Source: Halorarius halobius (lineage in GTDB: Archaea; Halobacteriota; Halobacteria; Halobacteriales; Haloarculaceae). Taken from it: a DNA stretch of 64,000 nt. Each line of letters begins with the position of its first letter. Positions within the stretch are counted from its first letter, which is position 1. Position numbers and translations under genes: made by a program. This document shows positions 1 to 8,824 of the stretch, piece by piece. The notes beneath the pieces were generated by a model that worked only from the letters and a program-made list of their open reading frames with translations, ran no database searches and was not told the DNA's origin. The stretch lies in the NCBI RefSeq assembly GCF_024298865.1, contig NZ_CP101161.1:269227-333226 (forward strand), read 5' to 3'.

Positions 1-3000
1 CTCGCGTACGACGCGGGAACCGGCACGCTCGAGTGGAGCAACTACCTCCAGCCGCCCGGGTACAGTCTGCGCGACGACGGGGAGCGGTTCGACCTGACCT
101 CCGCGCCGACCGTCGTCGACGGCGTCGCGTACGTCGGTGCGTTCTGGAACGACTCCAGCGCGAACACCACCTACGAAATCGTGTACGCGCTCGATGCCAC
201 CACCGGGGACGAGCTCTGGAACGTCTCCCGACCGGCCGAGTGGAACGGGTTCTTCGCGGACGGCATCGCGGTGGCCGAACCGAAGGTCGTCGGCGACAGG
301 CTCGTCGTCACCTCCGCGGTCAGCGACAGCGTGTTCGTGGTCGATACCGGCGGGAGCCACGCCGAACTGTGGCGCGACGACCTCCAGGACCGGCACGCGA
401 GCCAGGTCCGGTCGCCGCCCGCAGTCGCCAACGATACGGTCGTCGTCACCCAGGGCTGGGGCGACAGCGACCCCGGCTACGTGTACGCGTTCGACCTCAC
501 GACCGGGGAACATCTCTGGAACCACTCGCTTGGATACAACTACGACGGTGCCGCACCGGCCATCGCGGACGGCGTCGTCTACCTCGCGGGCGACGGCACG
601 CCCACGTACGCCTACGACCTCGAAACGGGCACCGAACTCTGGTCCGGGGCCGAGGGGTACGTCGGCGTCGACGGCTCCCCCGCCGTGACCGAGAATCTCG
701 TCGTCGTCGGCAAGGGCTGGACCGCCGAAGCCTCCGCGGGCATCCCCGGCGGCGTCCGCGCGCTCGACCGCGACACCGGCGAACTGGTGTGGGAGTTCAA
801 CGCCAGCGGCCCGGTGTCGGGCGCCCCCGCCGTGGCCGGGAACAGCGTCTATCTCGCGACGACGAACGCCTCGGTGTACTCGCTGGACCTGGCGACGGGC
901 GCCCAGCAGTGGTACTACGACCTCGGGATGACGGAGCGGTGTGACTACAACTACACCTCGCGGAGCTGTGACTACATCCCGACGCCGAAGCCGGTGTACG
1001 TCGCGCCTGCCGTCGCCAACGGGAGCCTGTTCGTCCGCGCCGGCTCCAACGTCGTGAGCGACCGCGCCATCTACGCGATACGGACCGCCGAGGCGACCGG
1101 CGGCTTCGACGGCGACCTCGTCGCCACGCCCGAGCCGGCGTACGCGAACGCGACCGAGGTGACGCTCTCGCTGACGAACACGAGCGGCACCACGCCCGAC
1201 GAGTACCGGTGGACGTTCGGCGACGGTGCGACGAACCGGACGACCCACCCCGACGCCGACGCGACCCACGTCTACGGCGCGGCGGGAACCTACACCGCGC
1301 GGGTGAACGTGTACGACGCCGGCGGCTCGCTACTTGCGACCGAGACGACGACCGTGACCATCAGCCAGCCGACCGGCGACCTCGTCGCCGTGCCGACGAC
1401 GGCGGACGCCAACGTCACGAACGTCACGTTCCGGCTCCGGAACGTCACGGGTCCGACGCCGGCGTTCTACTCGTGGGACCTCGACGGCGACGGCCAGTTC
1501 GAGGCGTCGACGAGCCACCCGGACACGGACACGAACTACACCTACGCCGGGCCGCTCGGGGAACGCACACCCCGCGTCGTCGCCAGCGACGACGGCGAGC
1601 GGCGACTGTTCGCCGCCGAGACGACCGTCGACGTGGTCGACCGGATTCCACCCGTCGCCCGGGCGGGCGCCCCCGACTCGGTGGCGACCGGCGCCGACTT
1701 CGTCGTGAACGCGAGCAACTCGACCGACAACCACCGCATCGCCACCTACACGTTCGCGCCCGATTCGGGCGCGCCGGTGACGACGGCCGACCCGACGGCG
1801 ACGCTGTCGTTCGCCACCGGCGGCACCCACGCGGTGAACGTGACGGTGACCGACGAGAGCGGCAACGCGAACACGACGACAGTCGACGTGTTCGTCCGCG
1901 AGGCGCCGGACCTGACCGTCGAGGTGGCGGCCAACGGCACCCAGCGACTCACCGACGGGGTGACCGCGAACGTCACGGTCACGAACGACGGCACCGACAC
2001 CGCACGCGGCGTCGCGGTGCGGCTGAACGCCAGCGCCCGGGTCAGCTACTACCGGACCGCCGAGACGTCGTTCGACCGGACGCTGGGCGACCTCGCCCCC
2101 GGCGAGTCGGCGACGACGACAGTCGAGTTCACCGACTGGGCGGAGGGTAACGTCTCCGGGTCGCGGCCGCGGGTCGACCTCGTGGCGACCGCCGACCCCG
2201 CCGACGCCGTCGCCGAGAGCGACGAGACGAACAACGTCGCCGAGAACGCCACCGAGGTCGGCTACAGCGACCTCGTGGCGTACGTGTACGTGCCGTACAA
2301 CTCCATCACGGACGAGCCGACCGAGGTGGAGGTGCGGTTCTACAACCGTGGCAACCTCCCGAGTCCGAGCCACGAGGCGACGCTCGACTACGGCGACGGC
2401 TCGATGAACGTCACGCTGTCGGTGCCGTCCATCGACCCCCGCCGCGACTACGAGACCACGCGGAACCACACGTTCCCGGCCGGTCGCCACCGCGTCGTCG
2501 TGAACGTCACCGACGACCCCTCGCAGGCGTACAACGTCGACACCGACGTCACCGACACGGAAGCGTTCTCGTTCCGTCTCAGCGGCCCGGACGCCCCCTC
2601 TGAGATAGAGCGCGGCGGGACGTTCTACGTGTACGCGACGGGGCGGTCGAACTTCGCCGCCGACCAGAACGCGTCGCTATCGCTTCCCGACGGGCTGGAA
2701 CTGACGGACCGCTACCCGGTCGACCAGCGCGCGGTCACGGACAGCTACGTCCGCTACCGCTGGGAAGTCCGTGCGGTCAACGAGAGCGACGGGAGCCCGT
2801 ACGAGGTCGGCGTCTCGGCGGCCTCCCGCGACCAGACCGACGGCGGCAACGTCTCCGTGTCGGTCATCACGCCGCGGGTCCGCGTCGAGGACAGCGGTTC
2901 GGTCGCCGTGACCGACAGCGGAACCCGGACGACCACCCTCGACGTGCGCAACGAGACGACGTTCGACCACTCGCTGTCGCTGACCGCACAGCTCGGCCCG

Positions 3001-4215
3001 CAGGGCCGGACGCTGGCGGGCCTCGACTACCTGTTCGACTACCCGCACGGCTGTGTCGAGCAGACCACCTCGCCGATGCTGACGGCGCTGAACACGGACA
3101 AGTACTACCGCGAGAACCCCGCACCTGGCGGCTACGACGAGCAACGGACGAACGACAGCATCGCGGTCGGCGTCGAGCGGCTCTCGACCGGCGAGGACGC
3201 CCAGCACGACAACGGCGCCTGGAGCATGTGGGGCAACGACCCCAGCGGCGACATGTACTACACGGCGTACGCGCTGTTCGGCACGAGTTCGGTCGCCAAC
3301 GACCCCGTACAGGGGGCGCGACCGGGCGTCAGCGCGGACCTCTCGGCGGTGAACGTCAACGAGACGGTGTTCTGGCTCGAATCGAATCAGGCGGCCGACG
3401 GCCGGCTGGCCAACGACAAGCACTACTTCGACGACGACGACGCGATGACGGGCTTCGCGCTGGTCGCGCTCGACCGCGCCGGCCCGTTCAACGCCTCCGC
3501 GACCGCGGCGGCCGACCGCCTGCGTGCGAACGCCACCGCGTATCTCGTCGCCTCGCAACGCGCCGACGGCTCGTGGGGCGACGACGAGAGCAACGCCATG
3601 TCGACGGCACTCGCCCTGTGGGGCCTCTCGGTCTCCGGCGAGGACACCCCGGCGGTGAACGACGCCGTCGACGCGGGCGTCGCGTGGCTCGTCGCCAACC
3701 AGGGGGCGAGCGGCGACGACGCCGGCGCGTGGACGGAGACCCGCTCCGGGTCGTGGCGCTCGACCGGGACGACCAGCGAGACGACCGGCTACGCGGTGCT
3801 GGCGCTCAACGAGACCGGACTAGCCGCGACGAACGACACCGTCGCCGCCGGGACCGCCTATCTGGTCGGCACCTACGACGCCGAGGGCTCGTGGGGGTAC
3901 ACCCGCGCGAGCGCCGTCGCCATCGAGGCGCTGTTGACGCTCGGCGTCGACGGCGCCGCGCCCGACCAGTCGGTGACGGTGCGGTTCGGCACCGCGGCGA
4001 ACCCCGACCTCGTCAACCGGACGCTGTCGGTCGACGAGACGACGCCGCGGCGGACGCTGTCGCTCACCGACAGCGAGTTACAGACGTTGCGCGACGCCGG
4101 CCCGCCGATACAGGTGACCGTCGAGGCCACCGGCACGGGCCAACTCGTCGTCGGCGTCGAGAACGACCAACTCGTCGACGCCGACGAGTACGACGCGAAC
4201 ACCGGAGGTGCCTGA
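1..4215 (+). CDS. Giant surface protein: PQQ beta-propeller, PKD, CARDB and alpha-2-macroglobulin-like thioester region (5' end outside window)
   Basis: The reading frame is open from base 1, so the N-terminus and signal peptide lie upstream. About 1,404 codons are visible. In order (window residues): PQQ-like propeller repeats of the type YALDxxTGxxLW (about 1-360); three PKD-like domains (about 369-633, the first with WTFGDG); two CARDB-like domains (about 635-858); an Ig-like stretch; then HGCVEQTT at about residue 1016, the form of the alpha-2-macroglobulin thioester motif (GCxEQ), followed by an alpha/alpha-toroid-like region with repeated GSWG and A(L/V)ALxG units (about 1040-1320), and a beta-rich tail. 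Cys is coded at 3052-3054 and Gln at 3061-3063. The thioester is inferred from motif and context. There is no membrane anchor at the C-terminus. The next gene starts 2 nt after the stop, so the two are probably co-transcribed. Likely role: extracellular binding or covalent capture at the cell surface. Confidence 0.85.
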   Translation, partial: LAYDAGTGTLEWSNYLQPPGYSLRDDGERFDLTSAPTVVDGVAYVGAFWNDSSANTTYEIVYALDATTGDELWNVSRPAEWNGFFADGIAVAEPKVVGDRLVVTSAVSDSVFVVDTGGSHAELWRDDLQDRHASQVRSPPAVANDTVVVTQGWGDSDPGYVYAFDLTTGEHLWNHSLGYNYDGAAPAIADGVVYLAGDGTPTYAYDLETGTELWSGAEGYVGVDGSPAVTENLVVVGKGWTAEASAGIPGGVRALDRDTGELVWEFNASGPVSGAPAVAGNSVYLATTNASVYSLDLATGAQQWYYDLGMTERCDYNYTSRSCDYIPTPKPVYVAPAVANGSLFVRAGSNVVSDRAIYAIRTAEATGGFDGDLVATPEPAYANATEVTLSLTNTSGTTPDEYRWTFGDGATNRTTHPDADATHVYGAAGTYTARVNVYDAGGSLLATETTTVTISQPTGDLVAVPTTADANVTNVTFRLRNVTGPTPAFYSWDLDGDGQFEASTSHPDTDTNYTYAGPLGERTPRVVASDDGERRLFAAETTVDVVDRIPPVARAGAPDSVATGADFVVNASNSTDNHRIATYTFAPDSGAPVTTADPTATLSFATGGTHAVNVTVTDESGNANTTTVDVFVREAPDLTVEVAANGTQRLTDGVTANVTVTNDGTDTARGVAVRLNASARVSYYRTAETSFDRTLGDLAPGESATTTVEFTDWAEGNVSGSRPRVDLVATADPADAVAESDETNNVAENATEVGYSDLVAYVYVPYNSITDEPTEVEVRFYNRGNLPSPSHEATLDYGDGSMNVTLSVPSIDPRRDYETTRNHTFPAGRHRVVVNVTDDPSQAYNVDTDVTDTEAFSFRLSGPDAPSEIERGGTFYVYATGRSNFAADQNASLSLPDGLELTDRYPVDQRAVTDSYVRYRWEVRAVNESDGSPYEVGVSAASRDQTDGGNVSVSVITPRVRVEDSGSVAVTDSGTRTTTLDVRNETTFDHSLSLTAQLGPQGRTLAGLDYLFDYPHGCVEQTTSPMLTALNTDKYYRENPAPGGYDEQRTNDSIAVGVERLSTGEDAQHDNGAWSMWGNDPSGDMYYTAYALFGTSSVANDPVQGARPGVSADLSAVNVNETVFWLESNQAADGRLANDKHYFDDDDAMTGFALVALDRAGPFNASATAAADRLRANATAYLVASQRADGSWGDDESNAMSTALALWGLSVSGEDTPAVNDAVDAGVAWLVANQGASGDDAGAWTETRSGSWRSTGTTSETTGYAVLALNETGLAATNDTVAAGTAYLVGTYDAEGSWGYTRASAVAIEALLTLGVDGAAPDQSVTVRFGTAANPDLVNRTLSVDETTPRRTLSLTDSELQTLRDAGPPIQVTVEATGTGQLVVGVENDQLVDADEYDANTGGA

Positions 4216-4217
4216 GA

Positions 4218-5423
4218 ATGCGGAGATTCACTATCGTCTGTGCGGCCGTGGTACTGCTCGCCGCCGTCGCGCCCCTCGTGGCCGTCGGGTCGACCCCGCC
4301 GGCGTTCGGCGCGACGGTCGAGTTGCCCGACCAGTTCAAGGTCGGCGAGAACGAGGTGCGCGTCGTCGTCGACAACACCGCGAGCGACGACGTGCTGTTC
4401 AGCCCCATCGTCGAGGTGCCGCTGGGCACCTCGCTGTCCGCGCCGTCGCCCGACCCGCACGTCGAGGCGTCGGGTGCCGAGCGGACCTACTCGGTGCAGA
4501 ACGCCAGCTACCGGAGCGGGCAGTCGCTGTACGTGTACGGCGAGGAGGTGCCCGCCGGGGAGACGCGGACCTACGCCTTCACGCTCGTCGTCGACGAGGC
4601 GGGCGACCGGACCGTCGAGGCCGACGTCCGGCCGCTGTACAACGAGCCGAACAACGTCCGCGACGCGGTGACGGCGACGGCGCTGGGCGTCGGCACGCTC
4701 AACGTCGAGGTGACTGACGGCGCCGGGGCGACGATGACCGGAGCCGCCGTCGACGTCGACGGCACCGAGCGGACGGGTGGCGACCTCTCGCTGTCAGTCG
4801 TCGAAGGCTCGTACGCCGTCGGCGCCACTGCGGCGGGCCGAGCCTTGCCGTCGGTGAGCGTCGACGTGGCGCCGGGCGACGAGGCGAACGTCTCGTTCGT
4901 CGCGCCCGACTCGCTGGTCGCCCCGCGGGTGCTCGCCACGACGGCCAACGGCTCCGTGGCGGCCGACAGCGTCGTCCGGCAGACGACGCAGGCCGGTGAC
5001 GCGACGCGGCCGACGACGTTCGAACTCTCCGTCGTCGTCGACAGCGACGACGGGACGAGCGTCGTCGGGGTCGCGCCACCCCCCGAGATACCGGGGTCGT
5101 TCGCCGGCGTCTCCGCGACGGTCGACGGCACCCCGACGCCGGTGACGACCGCCGAGGACGGCACCCTGCTGGTCGAGACGACCGGCCCCGGACCGCACGA
5201 CGTGACGCTCTCGCTCGAGGGCTACGCGACCGGCGACGCCTCCGGCGACGGCACCGTCGACGCGGGCGACGCCAGACGCATCGCCGAGGTGGTCGCCGGC
5301 GGCGGCGTGGCGACCGGCTACGCCGACGTGAACGGCGACGGCGAGGTCACCGCGGTCGACGCGATGCTCGTCGCCCAGTACGAGCAAGGTAATCGTGACG
5401 CGGACTACCGGAGGGCGGACTGA
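4218..5423 (+). CDS. Secreted protein with C-terminal dockerin type I domain
   Basis: 401 aa. Starts with a Sec-type signal peptide (RRFTIVCAAVVLLAAVAP, cleavage near residue 32). The middle contains beta-sandwich material and a carboxypeptidase-regulatory-like stretch (about 160-225). The C-terminal 60 residues hold two EF-hand-like loops, DASGDGTVDAGDA and DVNGDGEVTAVDA, each followed by a short helix, which is the layout of a type I dockerin. Dockerins bind cohesin domains in a calcium-dependent way, and the next gene encodes a cohesin-like domain. The ATG at 4218 follows the previous stop by 2 nt; longer upstream readings in this frame are antisense-like, Arg-rich shadow and were excluded. 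The catalytic or binding function of the N-terminal part is unknown. Confidence 0.85.
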   Translation: MRRFTIVCAAVVLLAAVAPLVAVGSTPPAFGATVELPDQFKVGENEVRVVVDNTASDDVLFSPIVEVPLGTSLSAPSPDPHVEASGAERTYSVQNASYRSGQSLYVYGEEVPAGETRTYAFTLVVDEAGDRTVEADVRPLYNEPNNVRDAVTATALGVGTLNVEVTDGAGATMTGAAVDVDGTERTGGDLSLSVVEGSYAVGATAAGRALPSVSVDVAPGDEANVSFVAPDSLVAPRVLATTANGSVAADSVVRQTTQAGDATRPTTFELSVVVDSDDGTSVVGVAPPPEIPGSFAGVSATVDGTPTPVTTAEDGTLLVETTGPGPHDVTLSLEGYATGDASGDGTVDAGDARRIAEVVAGGGVATGYADVNGDGEVTAVDAMLVAQYEQGNRDADYRRAD

Positions 5424-6478
5424 TGCGTGACCGCATCCTCGCGCTGGTCTGCGTGCTCGCGCTCGTGACCGCCGGCGTCGGCCTCGCGGCCGGCACCCAG
5501 TCGACGCCGACGGTCGGCGTCGACGCTCCGAACGCCGTCGCGGTCGGCGGCACCGCATCCGCCAGCCTCGTCGTCTCGGACGTGGCCGACCCCGACGGCG
5601 TCGGCTCGTTCACGGTCAACGTCAGCTACGACCCGTCGGTCGTCTCGGTGACGGCAAGCGGTACCTCGACGTTCGACGTGGAGACGTCGACCCCGGCGCC
5701 GGGCGTGCTCCGCATCGTCGGCTACACCGGCGAGTACCCCGGGCCGAACGGGACGGTGACGCTCGCGGCGCTCCAGGTTGACGGCGACTCCGCGGGGTCG
5801 AGCACGCTCGACGCGAGCGTCGAGACGCTGACCGACGCGGACGGCGACGCGCTGTCGAACACGACGACCGGCGAGTCGATAACGGTCACCTCGAGCGGGC
5901 CCAACGACCCGGGTGACGACACCGACGGGACCGACGGCACCTCCGGCGACACGGGCGGTTCCGCCGGCGGCACCACCGGAACCGCCTCGGGCACCGCGGA
6001 CGTGTCGGTCACGTCGGCGTCGCTGTCGGCGACCGAGGTGACGGTCGGCGAATCCGTGACCGTCTCCGCGACCGCCGAGAACACCGGCGACGCCGACGGC
6101 TCGGTCGACCTCGCGCTGTCCATCGACGGGAGCGACACGGGCACCAGCCGCCTGCTCGATGTGCCCGCGGGCGAGACGCGGAGCGGGTCGGTGACGACGA
6201 CGTTCGACGCGCCCGGCGAGTACGAGGTGGCGTTCGGCGGCGTCACCGCCGGCACGGTCACCGTGACCGACGACGGCTCGGCGCCGACCGCCACGCCGAC
6301 CCCGAGTGCGACGCCAGTCCCAGGGACGCCCACCGCGAGCGCGACGCCGACGGCGAGTGCGTCGCCGACCAGTTCCCCGACCGAGCAGACGCCGAGCGGC
6401 GCGGCCCAGCCCGGGTTCGGTGTGCTGGCGGTCCTGCTGGCGGCGCTGGTCGCCGCGGGACTCGCGGCCCGGCGCTAA
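5423..6478 (+). CDS. Cohesin-domain surface protein with CARDB domain and PGF-CTERM anchor
   Basis: 351 aa. Signal peptide at 1-24; cohesin-like domain at about 30-150 (FTVNVSYDPSVVSVTASG is the typical cohesin beta-strand signature); Gly/Thr-rich linker; CARDB-like domain at about 193-285; Thr/Pro/Ser linker; and a terminal PGF motif plus hydrophobic stretch and ARR tail, the PGF-CTERM signal that archaeosortase A processes in haloarchaea. The start codon shares one base with the previous stop (TGATG), so translation is coupled to the dockerin gene. Inference: this protein is the lipid-anchored scaffold that holds the dockerin protein on the surface. The family assignment is by pattern only; cohesin sequences are divergent. 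Confidence 0.82.
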   Translation: MRDRILALVCVLALVTAGVGLAAGTQSTPTVGVDAPNAVAVGGTASASLVVSDVADPDGVGSFTVNVSYDPSVVSVTASGTSTFDVETSTPAPGVLRIVGYTGEYPGPNGTVTLAALQVDGDSAGSSTLDASVETLTDADGDALSNTTTGESITVTSSGPNDPGDDTDGTDGTSGDTGGSAGGTTGTASGTADVSVTSASLSATEVTVGESVTVSATAENTGDADGSVDLALSIDGSDTGTSRLLDVPAGETRSGSVTTTFDAPGEYEVAFGGVTAGTVTVTDDGSAPTATPTPSATPVPGTPTASATPTASASPTSSPTEQTPSGAAQPGFGVLAVLLAALVAAGLAARR

Positions 6479-6480
6479 GT

Positions 6481-6960
6481 CTAAGTGGGCGTCGGCCCGA
6501 CCCGCTCTAGCGAGTCGAGCACGCGGAAGGAGAGTTCTCGACCCGTTATCTCGCCGGCACGGTACGCGTCGAGCCACGCCGACCGGACGTGCCAGCGGGC
6601 GACGGCCGTGCCGTCGCCGCGGACGATGGTGGCCTCGAGGCGGTCGACGTCCCACCCCTCCTCGACTTCGCGCAGGAAGCCGCCGGCTATCTGCCCGATC
6701 TCGGCGCTCAACTGGTCGTAGTCGCCACCGGCCGGTTCGTAGCGGAGCGTGACCGTCCCGCCCGACCCGCCGAGCGACGCCACGGTGACGCCGCGGGCGT
6801 CGAGATACGCCGCGAACGACTCGCGTGAACCGCCCGGCGTCGACCGCTGGGGCGCCGGCGTCGCCGTCGGTGACGGCGTTCGCGTGGGCGTCTCGGTCGA
6901 CCCCCCGGCACACCCCGCGAGCGCAACCCCACACCCCACGAGAAAGCTCCGGCGTCGCAT
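6481..6960 (-). CDS. Tat lipoprotein, DUF8159-like, function unknown
   Basis: 159 aa from the ATG at 6960. The N-terminus MRRRSFLVGCGVALAGC contains a twin-arginine motif and a lipobox ending in Cys, followed by a Thr/Pro linker, so it is a Tat-exported, lipid-anchored protein. An upstream ATG at 6990 is possible but leaves the Tat motif further in. The C-terminal third (AWLDAYRAGEITGRELSFRVLDS) resembles the end of the zinc-ribbon membrane protein at 31585-32241, suggesting a shared domain. It is convergent with the cohesin gene, with a 2 nt gap between stops. No catalytic motif seen. Confidence 0.8.
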   Translation of the reverse strand: MRRRSFLVGCGVALAGCAGGSTETPTRTPSPTATPAPQRSTPGGSRESFAAYLDARGVTVASLGGSGGTVTLRYEPAGGDYDQLSAEIGQIAGGFLREVEEGWDVDRLEATIVRGDGTAVARWHVRSAWLDAYRAGEITGRELSFRVLDSLERVGPTPT

Positions 6961-7021
6961 CCTGTCAGTACGCAGGCGTCTGACCGACATGAGTGTTCGC
7001 CCGGGCGAGGCGGTCGCCCGG

Positions 7022-7822
7022 TCACAGCACGTCCGGGAGTCGGTCGACTTGCTCGGGGTCGTGGCCGTAGACGACGAGTGGGTCGCGCCGACGCTCGACG
7101 TCGCGGCACCGCCGCAGGCTCGCTTCCCAGTCCGGCCGCGAGTGGAGCAGGTCGCGGCCCATCGGGTGGCCGTCCTCGTAGTTGGCGGCGCTGTACGCCT
7201 GGTCGCCGACGACGAACAGGTCGCGGCCGTCGGCGGTGCCACCCTCCACGAGCAGGCCGACGAGGCCGGGGGTGTGCCCCGGGAGGTGGAGCCACTCCAG
7301 TCCGTCGAACAGCAGGCCGCCGTCGCCGTACAGCGGGGCCCAGTTCAGGTCGTGGTCGAAGTCGCCGCGAATGTAGGCGGCGTCCCGTCCGGTCGCGGCG
7401 GCGAAGTAGGCGCGTTTCAACTCCCGCTCGTGGACGAACACCGGCACGTCGGTGCCCGCGAAGTTGTGGAGGCCGCCCGCGTGGTCGAGATGGAGGTGCG
7501 ACTGGACGACGTGGTCGACGTCCGCGAGGTCGTAGCCCACCTCCTCGAGCGCCGCGGGGAGTGGGTGCTCGTCGGCGTCGCGGTGGGTGAAGGTGTCGTA
7601 CACCTCGGCGGGCCAGTGGCCCGCGCCCGCCCGGGGGTGGGAGCCGGTGTCCCACAGGAGGGTTCCGGCTGGGTGGTCGACGAGGAGGTTGAACACCGGC
7701 CCCTCCGCGCGGACGGCGTCGGGGTTCGGGTTCGACGCCGTCGCCGTGACCGCGCCCTCAAGCGGGTAGTTCAGGTCGAGTTCCATCGTGCCGCGGTCGA
7801 GCAGGTGGACCGTGGTGTCCAT
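7022..7822 (-). CDS. MBL-fold metallo-hydrolase, N-acyl homoserine lactonase-like
   Basis: 266 aa. The dinuclear zinc motif HLHLDHAGG appears at about residue 109, as in the AttM/AiiA branch of the metallo-beta-lactamase fold. Later metal ligands are visible in LHLPGHTPG and in VVGDQAYS, and a final His in VVYGHDPE. The start at 7822 (MDTTVHLLDRGTMELDL) is chosen because upstream residues are low-quality. Lactonases of this branch hydrolyse cyclic esters; the substrate cannot be read from the sequence. It stands alone, divergent from the SAMP3 operon. Confidence 0.85.
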   Translation of the reverse strand: MDTTVHLLDRGTMELDLNYPLEGAVTATASNPNPDAVRAEGPVFNLLVDHPAGTLLWDTGSHPRAGAGHWPAEVYDTFTHRDADEHPLPAALEEVGYDLADVDHVVQSHLHLDHAGGLHNFAGTDVPVFVHERELKRAYFAAATGRDAAYIRGDFDHDLNWAPLYGDGGLLFDGLEWLHLPGHTPGLVGLLVEGGTADGRDLFVVGDQAYSAANYEDGHPMGRDLLHSRPDWEASLRRCRDVERRRDPLVVYGHDPEQVDRLPDVL

Positions 7823-7867
7823 GCCGGAATCGGGAGCCGATAGGTGAAAGTCGTGTCGCGACCCCCG

Positions 7868-7880
7868 ACAGGCTTTATCG
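7868..7880 (+). promoter_or_regulatory. TATA-like promoter of the SAMP3 operon
   Basis: The sequence caggctttatcgg lies 21-34 nt before the ATG at 7902. Its TTTATC core at that distance is the usual haloarchaeal TATA-box placement for a leaderless or nearly leaderless transcript. No Shine-Dalgarno sequence precedes the ATG. Confidence 0.5.
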
Positions 7881-7901
7881 GGTGGCACTCCCAGTAGGTG
7901 C

Positions 7902-8180
7902 ATGCGCATCGAGTTGCGGTTCTTCGCCACGTTCCGGGAGGCCGTCGGCGCGAAGACCGTCGAGCGGGAGTTCGAGGCGGGCACCGTCGGCGACGTCCTC
8001 CGGGCCATCGAGTCGGAGTGGCCCGACCTCGAAGGCGAGATACTCGCCGACGACGGGAGCATCCGCCCGCAGTTGAGCGTGCTCAAGAACGGCCGCGAGG
8101 TAGTCCACATGCAGGGGACCGAGACGCCGCTTGCCGACGGCGACAGCCTCAGCGTGTTCCCGCCGGTCGCGGGTGGATGA
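7902..8180 (+). CDS. samp3: Ubiquitin-like small archaeal modifier protein, SAMP3/MoaD type
   Basis: 92 aa with a beta-grasp pattern: starts MRIELRFFATFREAVG, has VLKNGREVVH in the middle and ends in FPPVAGG. The C-terminal di-glycine is the site that is adenylated by an E1-like enzyme (UbaA in Haloferax) and then joined to lysines or used as a sulfur carrier. Length and motifs fit the SAMP3 class closely, more than SAMP1 or SAMP2; a molybdopterin-synthase small-subunit role cannot be excluded. It is the first of four plus-strand genes with 1-4 nt overlaps or short gaps. The E1 and the MoaE partner are not in the window. Confidence 0.88.
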   Translation: MRIELRFFATFREAVGAKTVEREFEAGTVGDVLRAIESEWPDLEGEILADDGSIRPQLSVLKNGREVVHMQGTETPLADGDSLSVFPPVAGG

Positions 8181-8434
8181 TGCGCGAGCAGAAGTCGTTC
8201 CGCGGCATCTCACAGCGACTCGCGCGCAACTACCTCTCGAATCTCGGCGGCGAGGCGGTGAGCGACGACCGCGTCGAGGGCGACGACTGGACGGCGACCC
8301 TCTCCTCGGAGAAGGTGAAAGCCGCCGGAAGCATCGAGTTGACCGAGGTGACCGTCGTCTTCGAGGGGGAGGCGTCGGCGGTCGAACCGCTCGTCGAGGA
8401 CTTCACCCGCAAGGCGATGCGGGCGGGCGGGTGA
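8180..8434 (+). CDS. Small conserved haloarchaeal protein downstream of SAMP3
   Basis: 84 aa. The ATG at 8180 shares one base with the SAMP3 stop (TGATG); an ATG at 8177 is equally possible. The sequence is a basic/amphipathic start (SQRLARNYLSNLG) followed by a small alpha/beta stretch with KVKAAGSIELTEVTVVFEGE. There is no signal peptide, membrane segment or cysteine, so it is cytoplasmic. I do not recognise a family. Tight coupling to SAMP3 suggests a role tied to that modifier, for example as a helper or target, but this is inference only. Confidence 0.7.
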   Translation: MREQKSFRGISQRLARNYLSNLGGEAVSDDRVEGDDWTATLSSEKVKAAGSIELTEVTVVFEGEASAVEPLVEDFTRKAMRAGG

Positions 8435-8793
8435 CCGGGACCGACCACCCCATCGAGGGCGAACCGCTGATGCTGGCGACGGCCCGCGCCAGCGTCGGGC
8501 CGGCGGCGCTCCCGCGACTGCTCGACGACGTGCAGTCGTATCTCGCCGCCCGCCGCGACGACTACCGGGCCGGCTACGAGCGCGCGCTCGAAACCGACGC
8601 GTGGGAGGCGTTCTTCGTCGAACGGGGCCACTGGGAGCAGGTTGGCTCGGCCCTCGAGTTGGGCCGCCGCGAGCACGAGGCGGTCGCGCGCGCCCACCGC
8701 GAGCAACTGCTGTGGGCCGGTCGCTCGGCCGACCGCCGCGAGGAGTTCGAGACCGCGCTCGACCTCCGCGAGGTCGCCGTCGTCGGGCGGTAG
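8431..8793 (+). CDS. Conserved hypothetical cytoplasmic protein
   Basis: 120 aa from a GTG at 8431 that overlaps the previous stop by 4 nt (GTGA). An upstream reading in this frame is Arg-rich shadow and was discarded. The sequence is helical and charged (LLDDVQSYLAARRDDYRAGYERALE; REHEAVARAHREQLLWAGR) with no recognised motif, signal peptide or membrane segment. It is the third gene of the SAMP3 transcript. Function unknown. Confidence 0.65.
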   Translation: MTGTDHPIEGEPLMLATARASVGPAALPRLLDDVQSYLAARRDDYRAGYERALETDAWEAFFVERGHWEQVGSALELGRREHEAVARAHREQLLWAGRSADRREEFETALDLREVAVVGR

Positions 8794-8824
8794 TGTTTTT
8801 CCGCCGGGGGCCCACCTCCGGACG

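Noticed and set aside
3228-4217. Upstream extension of the dockerin gene frame
   Set aside because: It is an Arg-rich shadow of the giant protein; the signal peptide at 4218 gives the start.
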